Below are positions 44,753 to 53,376 of a stretch of 64,000 bases of DNA, piece after piece. This DNA comes from an uncultured Paracoccaceae bacterium (lineage in GTDB: Bacteria > Bacteroidota > Bacteroidia > Flavobacteriales > Flavobacteriaceae), in assembly GCA_943788135.1 (NCBI GenBank), contig CALSPC010000003.1, forward strand, positions 496,001-560,000, written 5' to 3'. The translations under genes were made by a program, and so were the position numbers. The notes below the pieces were generated by a model. That model was not told the origin of the DNA. It did not search any database and was given only the letters and a program-made list of their open reading frames with translations. Each line of letters opens with the position of its first letter. Position 1 is the first letter of the stretch.

Positions 44753-46237
44753 TTAGTTTGCCCAAAATATTTTAGATGAAAATACATCTTGTTGGGTTGG
44801 TAAATTATTAGAGTTTGCTGTGATCTCACTAGAAGGATACGCTAACCTAACTGGTCGGTTTGGCTTTGTAGATAATAGTGACATTGGCACATCTGATGGA
44901 TACCCAGTTCGGTTATAATCAAACCAACTTTGTAACGCGTTGATTCCCATTACACCTAACCATTTTTGAACGATAATTGCTTCAAGCTTGTCTGTAGACG
45001 CATCCCAACCAACAGTTGCAATGTTCTGCGCATAATAAGTACTTGCTCCTGAAGCTCCTAAGTAGTCAAAAGAAGCAGTAATACCCGACTCATACATTGT
45101 TTGTGCATCGTCAGCAATAAAGCCTTTTAGAGCAGCTTCAGCTAAATTGAAATACGCTTCTGCAGCAGTATAAATTACAGCACCTTGATCTGGTCCTCTT
45201 AATATACCAGGGCCAATATTTGACACTAAGTCTGGAACATATTGATCCACTACAGGACTATCATACTCCTGAAGACCTTGAACAACACCTAAATGTCCTG
45301 TGTCAGGCTCTTCAAATAATAAGTTTAATCTTCCATCATTGGTATCAGTTAATCTGTCTAATACATAAGGCGTTGCACACGTGGCGTTGTTAGTCAACGT
45401 TTTAGTTCCTGAAACATCTTCTCCTAAACCATTCCATTTTGGATTTTGTTGAGATTCTGTTTGGCTGTAACCAATATTGATCATTACATCGTCAGTCATA
45501 TATCCTGAACCTTCAGCATTAATTGCATTGAACTCTTCTTGGATATAAGCTGATTTTCCAGCAAGATCAGACTGACGTACAAGAATTCTTAACTTAAGAG
45601 AATTTGCAAATTGCTTCCACTTAGTCATGTCACCTCCAAATACACCGTCATCGTCGCTAGGTACAAGTGCTCCAGTCACATCAGCTGTTGCTGAGATCAA
45701 GTTGATTGCAGCAGTTAATTGACTAACGAGACCGTCATATATTGTTTCTGCATCATCATACTTAGGAGTTGGGTTTGCACCTCTTTGTAGTGCTTCCGAG
45801 TAAGGAACATTTCCATAAGTATCAACTAGGATCTGAAAATGCATTGATTGCATGATTTTTGAAATTGCTTGGTAATTACCATATTCTGCACCTTCAAGTA
45901 CTTCTAAACCTTTATATTGTTTCAATACAGTACCGTATGTTGTATCAAAAATTCTTTGATAAAACGATGGCGTAACTAAGTACAAGAATTCATCATTATA
46001 CCATGAGAATCCGTCCGATTGGCTCCAAGCGCCCATGAACATGTTTCCTAAGTGGTTTTGACCTCTGTCTTGTTCTTCGATACCAGCTGTATAGTTAAGT
46101 GCTACTGGTAAGATCAAGTTAGGACTTACCGTTAATGGGTTATTTGGATCGGTATTTACATCCAGATAACTATCACTACATGAACCTAAGACTAAAAGGA
46201 CAAGTAGCGTTTTCATTGTTGTTAAAATATTTTTCAT
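44753..46237 (-). CDS. SusD/RagB-family nutrient-binding lipoprotein (SusD-like 2)
   Basis: A 494-residue surface lipoprotein that forms the lid of the SusC transporter. Lipobox V-L-G-S-C with Cys20, then S-D-S-Y-L-D-V-N-T-D-P-N-N-P, the standard opening of the SusD-like_2 family. TPR-like helices bearing A-I-S-K-I-M-Q-S-M-H-F-Q-I-L-V-D-T-Y-G-N-V-P-Y-S-E-A-L (about 124-152) and the C-terminal P-S-S-E segment follow. No carbohydrate-active enzyme is next to it, so the substrate (glycan or peptide) cannot be given. 18 nt after susC. Confidence 0.92.
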   Translation of the reverse strand: MKNILTTMKTLLVLLVLGSCSDSYLDVNTDPNNPLTVSPNLILPVALNYTAGIEEQDRGQNHLGNMFMGAWSQSDGFSWYNDEFLYLVTPSFYQRIFDTTYGTVLKQYKGLEVLEGAEYGNYQAISKIMQSMHFQILVDTYGNVPYSEALQRGANPTPKYDDAETIYDGLVSQLTAAINLISATADVTGALVPSDDDGVFGGDMTKWKQFANSLKLRILVRQSDLAGKSAYIQEEFNAINAEGSGYMTDDVMINIGYSQTESQQNPKWNGLGEDVSGTKTLTNNATCATPYVLDRLTDTNDGRLNLLFEEPDTGHLGVVQGLQEYDSPVVDQYVPDLVSNIGPGILRGPDQGAVIYTAAEAYFNLAEAALKGFIADDAQTMYESGITASFDYLGASGASTYYAQNIATVGWDASTDKLEAIIVQKWLGVMGINALQSWFDYNRTGYPSDVPMSLLSTKPNRPVRLAYPSSEITANSNNLPTQQDVFSSKIFWAN

Positions 46238-46255
46238 AATGTTTCTTTTTTTTGG

Positions 46256-49200
46256 TTAAAACTCGATATTAACACTAAATCCGTAAGATCTTGTAGGAGG
46301 TGACTGGAAGTATCCACCAATACCAATAGCATTACTATTTGAATTGTTAAATTCAGGATCAGAGAAGTGATTTTCTGATGGTAACCAAGTGAATAAGTTT
46401 CTTCCGATAAATCCAACATTTACAGCACTAATAGGAGTGTTTTTCAACACATCAGCAGGAAGTGTATAGTTAAGAGCAACTTCTCTTATTTTAAGAGCTG
46501 TAGCGTCTTTCACGTAGTTTTCTTTAATTTCATTGTACGTGTTTGTCCAGTAATCTTGTTTTCCATCTGTAATTGGAATATTTGTGTTTGGCACATATAC
46601 TCCGGTACCAGCTCCAGTTTCAACTACTGAGTTAGGGAATACAAAATCTTGTCTGTTAGCAGAAACTGATTCTAATGATCTTCCTGTGAATTCCATTGCA
46701 TCTGATCCTTGCTCATAATACACATGACCTGTTCTGTAGTCCATTGTAGCTGATAAGCTAAAGTTTTTGTAGTTTACAGTAGAGGTTAAACCTAAAATGT
46801 AATCAGGTGTTGTTTTCCCCATGTTTTTCAACTCTCCAACTTGTGGATTTCCACTAGCCGCATCAATAATAACGCGCCCTTGAGGATCTCTTTGGTATGA
46901 TGTCGCTTTCATTTGTGGGAAATCTTCTCCTACAATAGCAAAAATTCCAACCTCTCCAGTAGAAGTAATTGTAATTTCATTAACGCCTTCAGAAATAGAT
47001 TTTACTTTCTGCTCATTAGCAGTATAATTTACATTTACATCCCAAGAAAAATCAGTTGCTTTGAGCACTGTTCCTCCAATAGTGAATTCATAACCTGTTC
47101 CTTCAACTTCACCAATGTTTGTTAAGAAAGATCCAGCTCCTGAAGATAATGAAGGAGTAGTAAACGTAATTAAGTCTGTTGAGTTCGTTAAGTAATATGC
47201 TGCGTCAACTGTCAATCTATTGTTGAAGAATGCTGCATTTACACCAAATTCAGTAGTATTAATCATCTCTTTAGTTAAGCCGCTATCTACAGCTGTTCCT
47301 GTTTGGAAAAATCCGTTTAGACTTCCAAAAGGAAACCCTGAAGATTGTCCGTAAGTCTCATTATTTAAGTAAGGCCCTAAATCGTTATATACTGTAGAGT
47401 TACTCACTGTCGCTTTTAAATAAGATAATGCACCGTCTGTAAGAGATGGTATCGCATCAGTAGCAACAAAAGAAAGACCTGCGTATGGATAAAAGTAACT
47501 ATTGTCACCTGAAGGCAGTGTAGATGTGAAATCATAACGACCTGCTAAGTTTAAGAATAAGTAATCTTTATATCCAAACGTTAAATCAGTAAATACACCA
47601 TAAGATTTTTTAATGGATTCATTTACACTTACAACAGGTTGCCCTGTACCGTTTGATACATCGTAGAAACCAGGAATACTAATGTTTGTTACAGCAATAG
47701 CACTGCTTCTTGATTTCTGTGTCTTATTTGTTCCACCAAAAAGTGCAATTACATTTAAGTCTTCTGTAAGATCAAATTTAGTGCTTAAAATCGCATCTGT
47801 TGTATACGTAATGTAAGAACTCTCAGAATCAGTTACAAAAGAAGACACTGCAGAGTGTGCAGGTTGTAAATCGCTATTGTAAGTTTGAGCAGCTCTCCAG
47901 TTTTTTCCAGCACCATTTCCGGTGTTAACACCTAATCTGGTTGTGAAGTTAGTGGAATCAGAAATATCCCAAGATGCAGAAATATTTGCAGTTAATCTTG
48001 AGTTATTAGAACTATTTCTGTTAGTCCCTATAGCCCAATATGGGTTTTGGTAATAAGCATTATAATAGTTGTCAGCATAACCGTATCCTTCAGGATTACT
48101 CCAATCGCTGTAACGCGATAATGGAATGTTTGCAGGTGTATTCAATACAAACCAGTATAAAGGTCTGTCTTGATCTCCAATAGAAGATCCAACAACACTT
48201 TGCTTATCTCTTAAGTAGTTAGAAGCTAACTTTAAAGTAATGTCTCCAAGTTTCTTAGAAGCATTAATTCTAAATGTGTTTCTGTCATAGGTATCACTAG
48301 GTACGATTCCAGTTGTTTTTTGATTACCAACAGACATGTAAAATGAACTTCCTTCAGAACTTCCTGAAGCATAAACTGTATTTTGTAGTGTATTACCAGT
48401 GTCGTAGAAATCTAGTAAGTTATTATCAACTGGAGCATAATCTACCATTTGAGTTTGAAGTGGATAACCTTCAGGGAAGGTTGGTCCAATTTGTCTAGAT
48501 GTCCCATCGAAACGAGGTCCCCAGTTAGTGTTTTCTACTGGGTCATAAACCCCTTGCCAACCTGTTCCATATTCAGATTGAAACTTTGGCATGTAAGCTA
48601 CAGATTCCATAGTGTTAGCTGTAGTAATTCCTATTTTGAACGCTTCTCCGTCGTCACCACTTTTAGTTTCAACGAGTATTGCTCCGTTACTTGCTGCAGA
48701 ACCGTATAGTGCTGCTGCCGTAGCGCCTTTAAGAACGTTTAAGCTTTCAATATCATTTGGGTTCAACGCATCAAATGCTCCTTGAGAAGCAACCGATCCA
48801 TCAATCACGATCAACGCACTGTTGTTCTGACTTATAGATCTAAGACCTCTTAAAAGAATTTGTGTTGATGGGTTCACACCATTACTTTGTACATTAATCT
48901 GTACACCGGCAACTTTTCCAGCAAGTGCGCTAGCAGCACGTGTTGGAGCAACTTTCATAAGTTCTTTGCTTCCTACAGCTTCTGCTTGGTATGTTAATGT
49001 TTTCTTCTGTCTCTGTATACCATAAGCTGTTACAACGATCTCTTCAAGAGTGTTATCCGTTAGTAAAGTTACATTTACAGTTGAAGATTCGCCAACCGTT
49101 ACATCCTGAGTAGAATAGCCTACATAGCTAAAACTAAGGACATCACCTTGGTTAACTGAGATGGAATAATTTCCATCAAAATCTGATGACGTTCCAGTTG

Positions 49201-49348
49201 AGGTGCCTGCAATTGCAATTGTAGCGCCTATAAGTGGCATGCCACTGTCATCTGAAACATTACCTGTTACGGTACGTTGTTGTGCGAATGAAAGTTGCAC
49301 AGTAAACGCCAAAAATAGCGTTAGAATGATTCTTAACTTTGTTTTCAT
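46256..49348 (-). CDS. SusC/RagA-family TonB-dependent outer-membrane transporter
   Basis: A 1030-residue TonB-dependent transporter. Signal peptide 1-22 (S-F-A before Q-Q), a carboxypeptidase-D-regulatory-like domain (about 25-100), the linker E-E-I-V-V-T-A-Y-G (102-110), the plug domain with A-L-A-G-K-V-A-G-V-Q-I-N and L-L-R-G-L-R-S-I, N-N-S-A-L-I-V-I-D-G, and a 22-strand barrel ending in S-V-N-I-E-F with the terminal phenylalanine for BAM. Complete. First gene of a four-gene operon, with SusD and two lipoproteins. No sigma/anti-sigma pair or hybrid regulator lies next to it. Confidence 0.94.
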   Translation of the reverse strand: MKTKLRIILTLFLAFTVQLSFAQQRTVTGNVSDDSGMPLIGATIAIAGTSTGTSSDFDGNYSISVNQGDVLSFSYVGYSTQDVTVGESSTVNVTLLTDNTLEEIVVTAYGIQRQKKTLTYQAEAVGSKELMKVAPTRAASALAGKVAGVQINVQSNGVNPSTQILLRGLRSISQNNSALIVIDGSVASQGAFDALNPNDIESLNVLKGATAAALYGSAASNGAILVETKSGDDGEAFKIGITTANTMESVAYMPKFQSEYGTGWQGVYDPVENTNWGPRFDGTSRQIGPTFPEGYPLQTQMVDYAPVDNNLLDFYDTGNTLQNTVYASGSSEGSSFYMSVGNQKTTGIVPSDTYDRNTFRINASKKLGDITLKLASNYLRDKQSVVGSSIGDQDRPLYWFVLNTPANIPLSRYSDWSNPEGYGYADNYYNAYYQNPYWAIGTNRNSSNNSRLTANISASWDISDSTNFTTRLGVNTGNGAGKNWRAAQTYNSDLQPAHSAVSSFVTDSESSYITYTTDAILSTKFDLTEDLNVIALFGGTNKTQKSRSSAIAVTNISIPGFYDVSNGTGQPVVSVNESIKKSYGVFTDLTFGYKDYLFLNLAGRYDFTSTLPSGDNSYFYPYAGLSFVATDAIPSLTDGALSYLKATVSNSTVYNDLGPYLNNETYGQSSGFPFGSLNGFFQTGTAVDSGLTKEMINTTEFGVNAAFFNNRLTVDAAYYLTNSTDLITFTTPSLSSGAGSFLTNIGEVEGTGYEFTIGGTVLKATDFSWDVNVNYTANEQKVKSISEGVNEITITSTGEVGIFAIVGEDFPQMKATSYQRDPQGRVIIDAASGNPQVGELKNMGKTTPDYILGLTSTVNYKNFSLSATMDYRTGHVYYEQGSDAMEFTGRSLESVSANRQDFVFPNSVVETGAGTGVYVPNTNIPITDGKQDYWTNTYNEIKENYVKDATALKIREVALNYTLPADVLKNTPISAVNVGFIGRNLFTWLPSENHFSDPEFNNSNSNAIGIGGYFQSPPTRSYGFSVNIEF

Positions 49349-49683
49349 TTTTGTTATTTATTTAAATTAGTCATCGCAAATGTGACGATAATTCATCAAA
49401 CAAACAACTTTTTGTTTATAAAAATTAGATATTAATTAAACATTTTAAGGTAAATACTATGGTATTAATGCATTATGTTTAATTTATTTAGTTAAAAATT
49501 AGACTTGATTTTAGGATTTTAATATTATAGTTTAGGTTGAGCCATCTCAGGGAAGTGTGTCAGTCATTTTTTTTGGTATTTCTAAATTTGACTGAGCTGT
49601 TCTACTAGTCAGAATTAGGATATATGACGTTTTAAAAGATCATACATCGGCGCATCATTTTATAATCCTTAGAATAAAGACAT
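49349..49683. other. Non-coding upstream region of the SusCD operon
   Basis: About 335 nt, very AT-rich. No ORF of interest on either strand and no clear TTG/TAnnTTTG pair on the minus strand, although the susC promoter must be here or use another sigma factor. A short interrupted repeat ATCG..CGAT (near 49373-49389) lies just upstream of the start. The plus-strand TAAATTTG at 49583-49590 has no -33 partner. Confidence 0.5.
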
Positions 49684-49711
49684 AAAAAAACCACCCGAAT
49701 GGGTGGTTTTT
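49684..49711. terminator. Intrinsic terminator after the T9SS-domain remnant
   Basis: A7, CCACCC, loop GAAT, GGGTGG, T5: a six-pair G/C-rich stem with A/T flanks, usable in both directions. On the minus strand it lies 22 nt after the end (49734) of the decayed T9SS-cargo fragment, so it is the original terminator of that lost gene and now insulates susC. Confidence 0.9.
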
Positions 49712-49733
49712 GGTTTAAGAGAATATTTTTTAT

Positions 49734-50020
49734 TTATTGTAAAATTAATTTTTTAGTGCTTGAGCCAATATCTGATTGGAATATAATAAAATACAAACCT
49801 TTTTGAAATTGATTTAGATCCAATACAAAATCATTTTTATTTATATGAACTTTAGTAATTACTTTTTTCCTGTAATGTCATAAAGATCAAAAGTAAAATT
49901 AGAAAGATTTCTAAGTTTTAAATTAAATTTTCTAGAGGGGTTAGGATATATGCTAATTATATCGTCAAGGTCATTAATTTCAGTAATTGATAATACTTCT
50001 GTACAATTGTAAACCACTAT
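49734..50020 (-). pseudogene. C-terminal remnant of a T9SS-secreted protein (type A sorting domain), frameshifted
   Basis: Read on the minus strand from 50020, the frame gives ...I-V-V-Y-N-C-T-E-V-L-S-I-T-E then D-D-I-I-S-I-Y-P-N-P-S, the classic Y-P-N-P opening of the Por/T9SS type A C-terminal sorting domain, then F-D-L-Y-D-I-T-G-K-K and a stop. Shifting one base at the six-base A run (plus-strand T run 49863-49868) restores V-I-T-K-V, then Q-F-Q-K-G-L-Y-F-I-I-F and the closing K-K-L-I-L-Q, ending at 49734. Upstream of 50021 in-frame stops begin. So only about 95 residues of the cargo remain, with a frameshift inside. Sequencing error in the A run could explain the shift, but not the missing N-terminal part. 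Confidence 0.8.
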
Positions 50021-50089
50021 TTAGTTTTTTTTTAAGGCAATTTCATTAGTTTATGAATCTATATAATTTGTTGGTTAAATTATTAAAAC

Positions 50090-50120
50090 AAAAAGACTGC
50101 CTTTTTAGACAGTCTTTTTT
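50090..50120. terminator. Intrinsic terminator between the two remnants
   Basis: AAAAAGACTG (50090-50099) pairs with CAGTCTTTTT (50110-50119), followed by one more T on the plus strand. On the minus strand it lies 30 nt after the end (50150) of the orphan C-terminal fragment. Confidence 0.8.
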
Positions 50121-50149
50121 ATTTATAATATTTATTGTAGAGAAACTAT

Positions 50150-50325
50150 TTATTGCTTTTCTAAAGTAAAAAAGTTTGGAATAAAACCAGGTGATGTTAT
50201 TGTTAAATCAATGAAACCAACACAACTAAAAGTAAAACCTCCAACATTTCCATACACACCTGGTCCAAAGGTGTTGAAATGAGTAGCATTGGGACTACCT
50301 GTACTAGTCACTACTCCCCTTGACG
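50150..50325 (-). pseudogene. Orphan C-terminal fragment of an unidentified protein
   Basis: On the minus strand an open stretch of about 58 codons ends at the TAA 50152-50150. Its residues include T-S-T-G-S-P-N-A-T-H-F-N and, near the end, I-D-L-T-I-T-S-P-G-F-I-P-N-F-F. The composition (Gly, Thr, Phe, one Cys) looks like the beta-rich end of a secreted or lipoprotein, and an intrinsic terminator follows at the normal distance. There is no start codon and no N-terminal part; the frame differs from that of the truncated SusC just upstream. Read as the tail of a former downstream gene joined to the susC remnant by deletion; family unknown. Confidence 0.55.
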
Positions 50326-50520
50326 GGCATTAATTCTGTAATTGCCATCAAAATCGGTTGTGGTTCCAGAAGACGTGCCCGAAATGACTACGGTGGCACC
50401 AATGAGGGGTAAGCCGTTTTCATCTGAAACCGTTCCTGAAACTGTTTGTTGTTGTGCAAACGTTACTTGCACAATTAACGCCATAAATAGCGTTAAAATC
50501 ATTGTAAATTTGGTTTTCAT
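50311..50520 (-). pseudogene. Truncated SusC-family gene (signal peptide and part of the regulatory-like domain)
   Basis: A 69-codon ORF. Residues 1-22 are a signal peptide and residues 24-66 the start of a carboxypeptidase-regulatory-like domain (V-S-G-T-V-S-D-E-N-G-L-P-L-I-G-A-T, then D-F-D-G-N-Y). It aligns without gaps with the intact SusC at 46256-49348, but with many substitutions, so it is a paralogue and not a recent duplicate. After R-Q-G-E the frame stops at TAG, just where the intact protein continues with V-L-S-F-S-Y-V-G-Y. Plug and barrel are absent. A tiny secreted product is conceivable, but decay is much more likely. Confidence 0.85.
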
Positions 50521-50640
50521 TCTTTTAATGTTTTGAATTAGTCTAATCCAAAAGTCTTAATAATAAGTTAATAAAAAAAATAAACCCCTTATATTTTAAC
50601 AATTCTTTAACACTTTAAAGTGTGAAATGTTAACACATCA

Positions 50641-52328
50641 CTAGAAACTAGCTGTAATGCTAAGGTGAACTTTGGATTCAGAGAACTTGAAGTTTTGAGT
50701 CTCTGTTTTTCCATTGGCAAGGTTAAATTTTAAGAGGCCAGCCTCAGTGCGTAGTCCAAATCCAAATCCAAACCCATAAAGTTTTTGGCGGTCAAGTAAA
50801 GGGCTTTCAAAATAGGCAGCATCTACAATAGAGTGTATGTATAGGTTAGGGCTAAGTTGGTAGCGGTATTCGGAAGCTAAAACGCCTAGTCTTGAGGCGT
50901 CGATACTATTTTCTTCAAACCCGCGTATAGAGTTTATGCCTCCAAAACGAATTAGTTCATTTGACAAATAGGTTTCAGATTCTATGGCCTGCGCGTGAAA
51001 CCGCACATAAAAACTATTTTTAGCGTTTAAATTAATTTGTTTGGCGCCTTTAAGTAGAAACAGCGATTGGTCTGTTTGGGTGTCTGTTGTTTTTCGGAGG
51101 GCTTTGGAAAAGCGAATTTCTAATGTGCTGCGTATTGGAAATAATAGATTTTGGGTTGTGCGTTTTAGGTAGGTATATTTGATCTCGTATGCGTTTGTTT
51201 TGTAATTACTAAGAGTCGTGGTGTTTTCTGCAGCTAGGATATTGGATTGGAAGCTCGTAAGCCTAAAAACAGTTTTTGTTTTGGGTTAATTTGATAAAAC
51301 AGATTAGCGGCCTGTTCAGCGGTGGTGAAGGTGCTGTCTTTTTTAAAAATATTAAGCTCAAGTTCACTTCCAATTGGGGATTTGAATAAATAGGGGAGGG
51401 TGAGTTGTGCTCTAAATGTTTTGAGCTCATTTTCGTCACTCCTATAGTTGAGGCGAAAGGATTCGCCAAAATTTAAAGTATTGACAAGGTTGAGGTTGAG
51501 GTAACCGTTTAAGTCTAAAGCGCCAGTAGCTTCATCAGACCCAAACCCTAAAAACCCATCAAACCGATTGCTTTTGGTTTGTTCTAAGTAGAGGTATATA
51601 TGAGTAGAGTCCGGCGTAAATAATACTTCTGCAGGGCGAAGCTGTTTGCTAAAATTGAGTTGGTTCAGGGCTTCTGTTTTGGAACGAATGGTGTTTAAAT
51701 CAAAGGGTGTGTTTGGTTTTATCCCCAAATAGTGTTTTATAAACGCCTTTGGAAATTTCTCATACCCTTTAATTTTTATCGAATGAAGCTGACGGGCTTT
51801 TTTTGTAATTACAGATAAATCTGCGCTGAGAGTAGAAGCCTCAATTGGGCTAATGTTTTTTAAAGTAATGCGCGCAAAAGGATAACTTTTTGTACTTAGA
51901 AAAGAGGTGAGAGTTTCGAGGAAATTTTCGAGTGCTGAAAGTTTTACAATATAATAAGGACTGTTGTCGAGGTTTTTAATGTCATCAAGCTCTAAAAATT
52001 CAAAAAGACTTTTTTCGGCATAGAGATGGATAGATTCATAGCGTTGCCCTAAAGATAGCTGTGCAACTACCAGATCTCCTTGTTTAGAAATTTGAAGGAT
52101 TTGAGTTTCAATAAAGCCTTGTTGAAGGAGTTGTTTTTTGAGCGTGTATATTTCAGCTTCCAAAGTTTTATAGTCCTCAAAGGTATTTGAATAGCCAATA
52201 GTATTTATTAGAGTGGTTTCGACAGGGTCTGAGCTTGAAATTTTTAATTGAAGTTGTTGTGCAGCTCCTATATTGTAGGCTAGACACAAATGCAAAAGCG
52301 CAAAAATTAATTTTAATTGTTTGGACAC
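50641..52328 (-). pseudogene. TamA/BamA-like (Omp85) outer-membrane protein, split by one frameshift
   Basis: First part (GTG 52328 to TAG at 51234): signal peptide 1-23, several POTRA-like units (clearest at about 185-245, I-K-I-K-G-Y-E-K-F-P then N-T-I-R-S-K-T-E-A-L-N) and the first barrel strands. The frame ends R-A-S-N-P-I-S-stop. The other frame opens at once (I-L-A-A-E-N-T-T-T-L-S, from 51240) and runs to 50641 with the L6-loop motif S-I-R-G-F, G-F-G-F-G-L-R-T, and a terminal F. A one-base shift near 51241-51250 would restore one protein of about 563 residues. There is no homopolymer there, so a true mutation is likelier than a read error. As it stands, the barrel is cut and the protein should be non-functional. 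Confidence 0.82.
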
Positions 52329-52423
52329 ATTTAATATTTAATGTAAAACTAACGTAAAAAGATATCTAATTATTTACACAACACTAAAAAAACGTAAATA
52401 TTTTAAAATTATAGAGTTATGAT

Positions 52424-52453
52424 TTGAATAATTGATTTTAATGTTTACCTTTG
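52424..52453 (+). promoter_or_regulatory. Promoter of the rpsL-rpsG-fusA-rpsJ operon
   Basis: TTG (52424-52426), 19-nt spacer, TACCTTTG (52446-52453): a full match to the Bacteroidota TTG / TAnnTTTG consensus at the ideal spacing. Transcription should start near 52458-52460, about 40 nt before rpsL. Confidence 0.8.
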
Positions 52454-52457
52454 CAGC

Positions 52458-52471
52458 CCTCTAAGAAGAGG
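52458..52471 (+). promoter_or_regulatory. 5'-end hairpin in the rpsL leader
   Basis: CCTCT, loop AAGA, AGAGG forms a five-pair stem at or near the predicted 5' end of the mRNA. It could protect the transcript end from nucleases or take part in S12/S7 feedback; neither is shown by sequence alone. Confidence 0.4.
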
Positions 52472-52497
52472 ATTTTAAAAAAAACAGTATATATAAT

Positions 52498-52872
52498 ATG
52501 CCAACAATTTCACAATTAGTAAGAAAAGGAAGAGCCAAAATAACTAAGAAGAGTAAATCGGCTGCTTTAGATTCTTGTCCACAACGACGTGGTGTGTGTA
52601 CTCGTGTTTACACGACGACTCCAAAAAAACCAAATTCAGCAATGCGTAAAGTTGCCAGAGTTAGGTTGACAAATGGAAACGAAGTCAATGCATACATCGG
52701 AGGTGAAGGACATAATCTACAAGAGCACTCGATAGTATTAGTTAGAGGTGGAAGGGTAAAAGATTTACCAGGAGTTAGATACCACATTGTGCGTGGGGCT
52801 TTAGACACCGCAGGTGTTTCAGGTCGTACACAACGTAGATCTAAGTATGGTGCAAAACGCCCTAAGAAATAA
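52498..52872 (+). CDS. rpsL: 30S ribosomal protein S12
   Basis: A 124-residue S12, part of the decoding centre. It has the strictly conserved T-T-P-K-K-P-N-S-A (40-48) and [11 protein letters not shown] (85-95) loops; Lys43 and Lys88, whose substitution gives streptomycin resistance in other bacteria, are unaltered, and Asp89, the methylthiolation site, is present. First gene of the str operon, followed by rpsG after 20 nt. Confidence 0.99.
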   Translation: MPTISQLVRKGRAKITKKSKSAALDSCPQRRGVCTRVYTTTPKKPNSAMRKVARVRLTNGNEVNAYIGGEGHNLQEHSIVLVRGGRVKDLPGVRYHIVRGALDTAGVSGRTQRRSKYGAKRPKK

Positions 52873-52892
52873 TTAGTTTTAATTAAGAAGAC

Positions 52893-53369
52893 ATGAGAAA
52901 AAAACAAGCGAAAAAAAGACCGCTGTTACCAGATCCAAAATTTAATGATCAATTGGTAACACGTTTCGTCAACATGATGATGTGGGATGGTAAAAAATCA
53001 ACTGCATTCAAAATTTTTTATGATGCAATTGCAATCGTAGACGAAAAGAAAACAGACGAAGAAAAAACAGCACTAGAAGTTTGGAAAGATGCGTTATCAA
53101 ATGTGATGCCTCACGTAGAAGTACGTAGTCGTCGTGTTGGAGGAGCAACCTTCCAAATTCCAATGCAAATACGACCAGATCGTAAAATATCTACTGCGAT
53201 GAAGTGGTTGATTAGTTTTTCAAGAAAACGTAATGAAAAATCTATGGCTTTAAAATTAGCTTCTGAAATTTTAGCAGCTGCTAAAGAAGAAGGTGCTGCT
53301 GTAAAGAAACGTACAGATACGCACAAGATGGCTGAAGCAAATAAAGCATTCTCACACTTTAGATTCTAA
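52893..53369 (+). CDS. rpsG: 30S ribosomal protein S7
   Basis: A 158-residue S7, which nucleates the 30S head by binding the 3' major domain of 16S rRNA. It shows the N-terminal basic arm, the P[18 protein letters not shown] beta hairpin (about 74-91) and the closing [10 protein letters not shown]-x-H-F segment. Between rpsL and fusA (7-nt gap). In other phyla S7 represses this operon; no matching site was identified here. Confidence 0.98.
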   Translation: MRKKQAKKRPLLPDPKFNDQLVTRFVNMMMWDGKKSTAFKIFYDAIAIVDEKKTDEEKTALEVWKDALSNVMPHVEVRSRRVGGATFQIPMQIRPDRKISTAMKWLISFSRKRNEKSMALKLASEILAAAKEEGAAVKKRTDTHKMAEANKAFSHFRF

Positions 53370-53376
53370 TAGCGAC

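Noticed and set aside
49583-49590. Plus-strand TAAATTTG that could drive a small RNA ending at the terminator 49684-49711
   Set aside because: No -33 TTG at a usual distance, and a match to an 8-mer with two free positions is expected by chance in such AT-rich DNA. Kept only as a remark.
50610-50623. 14-nt palindrome ACACTTTAAAGTGT downstream of the Omp85 remnant
   Set aside because: No T tract, no second copy in the window and no gene start nearby; could be chance.
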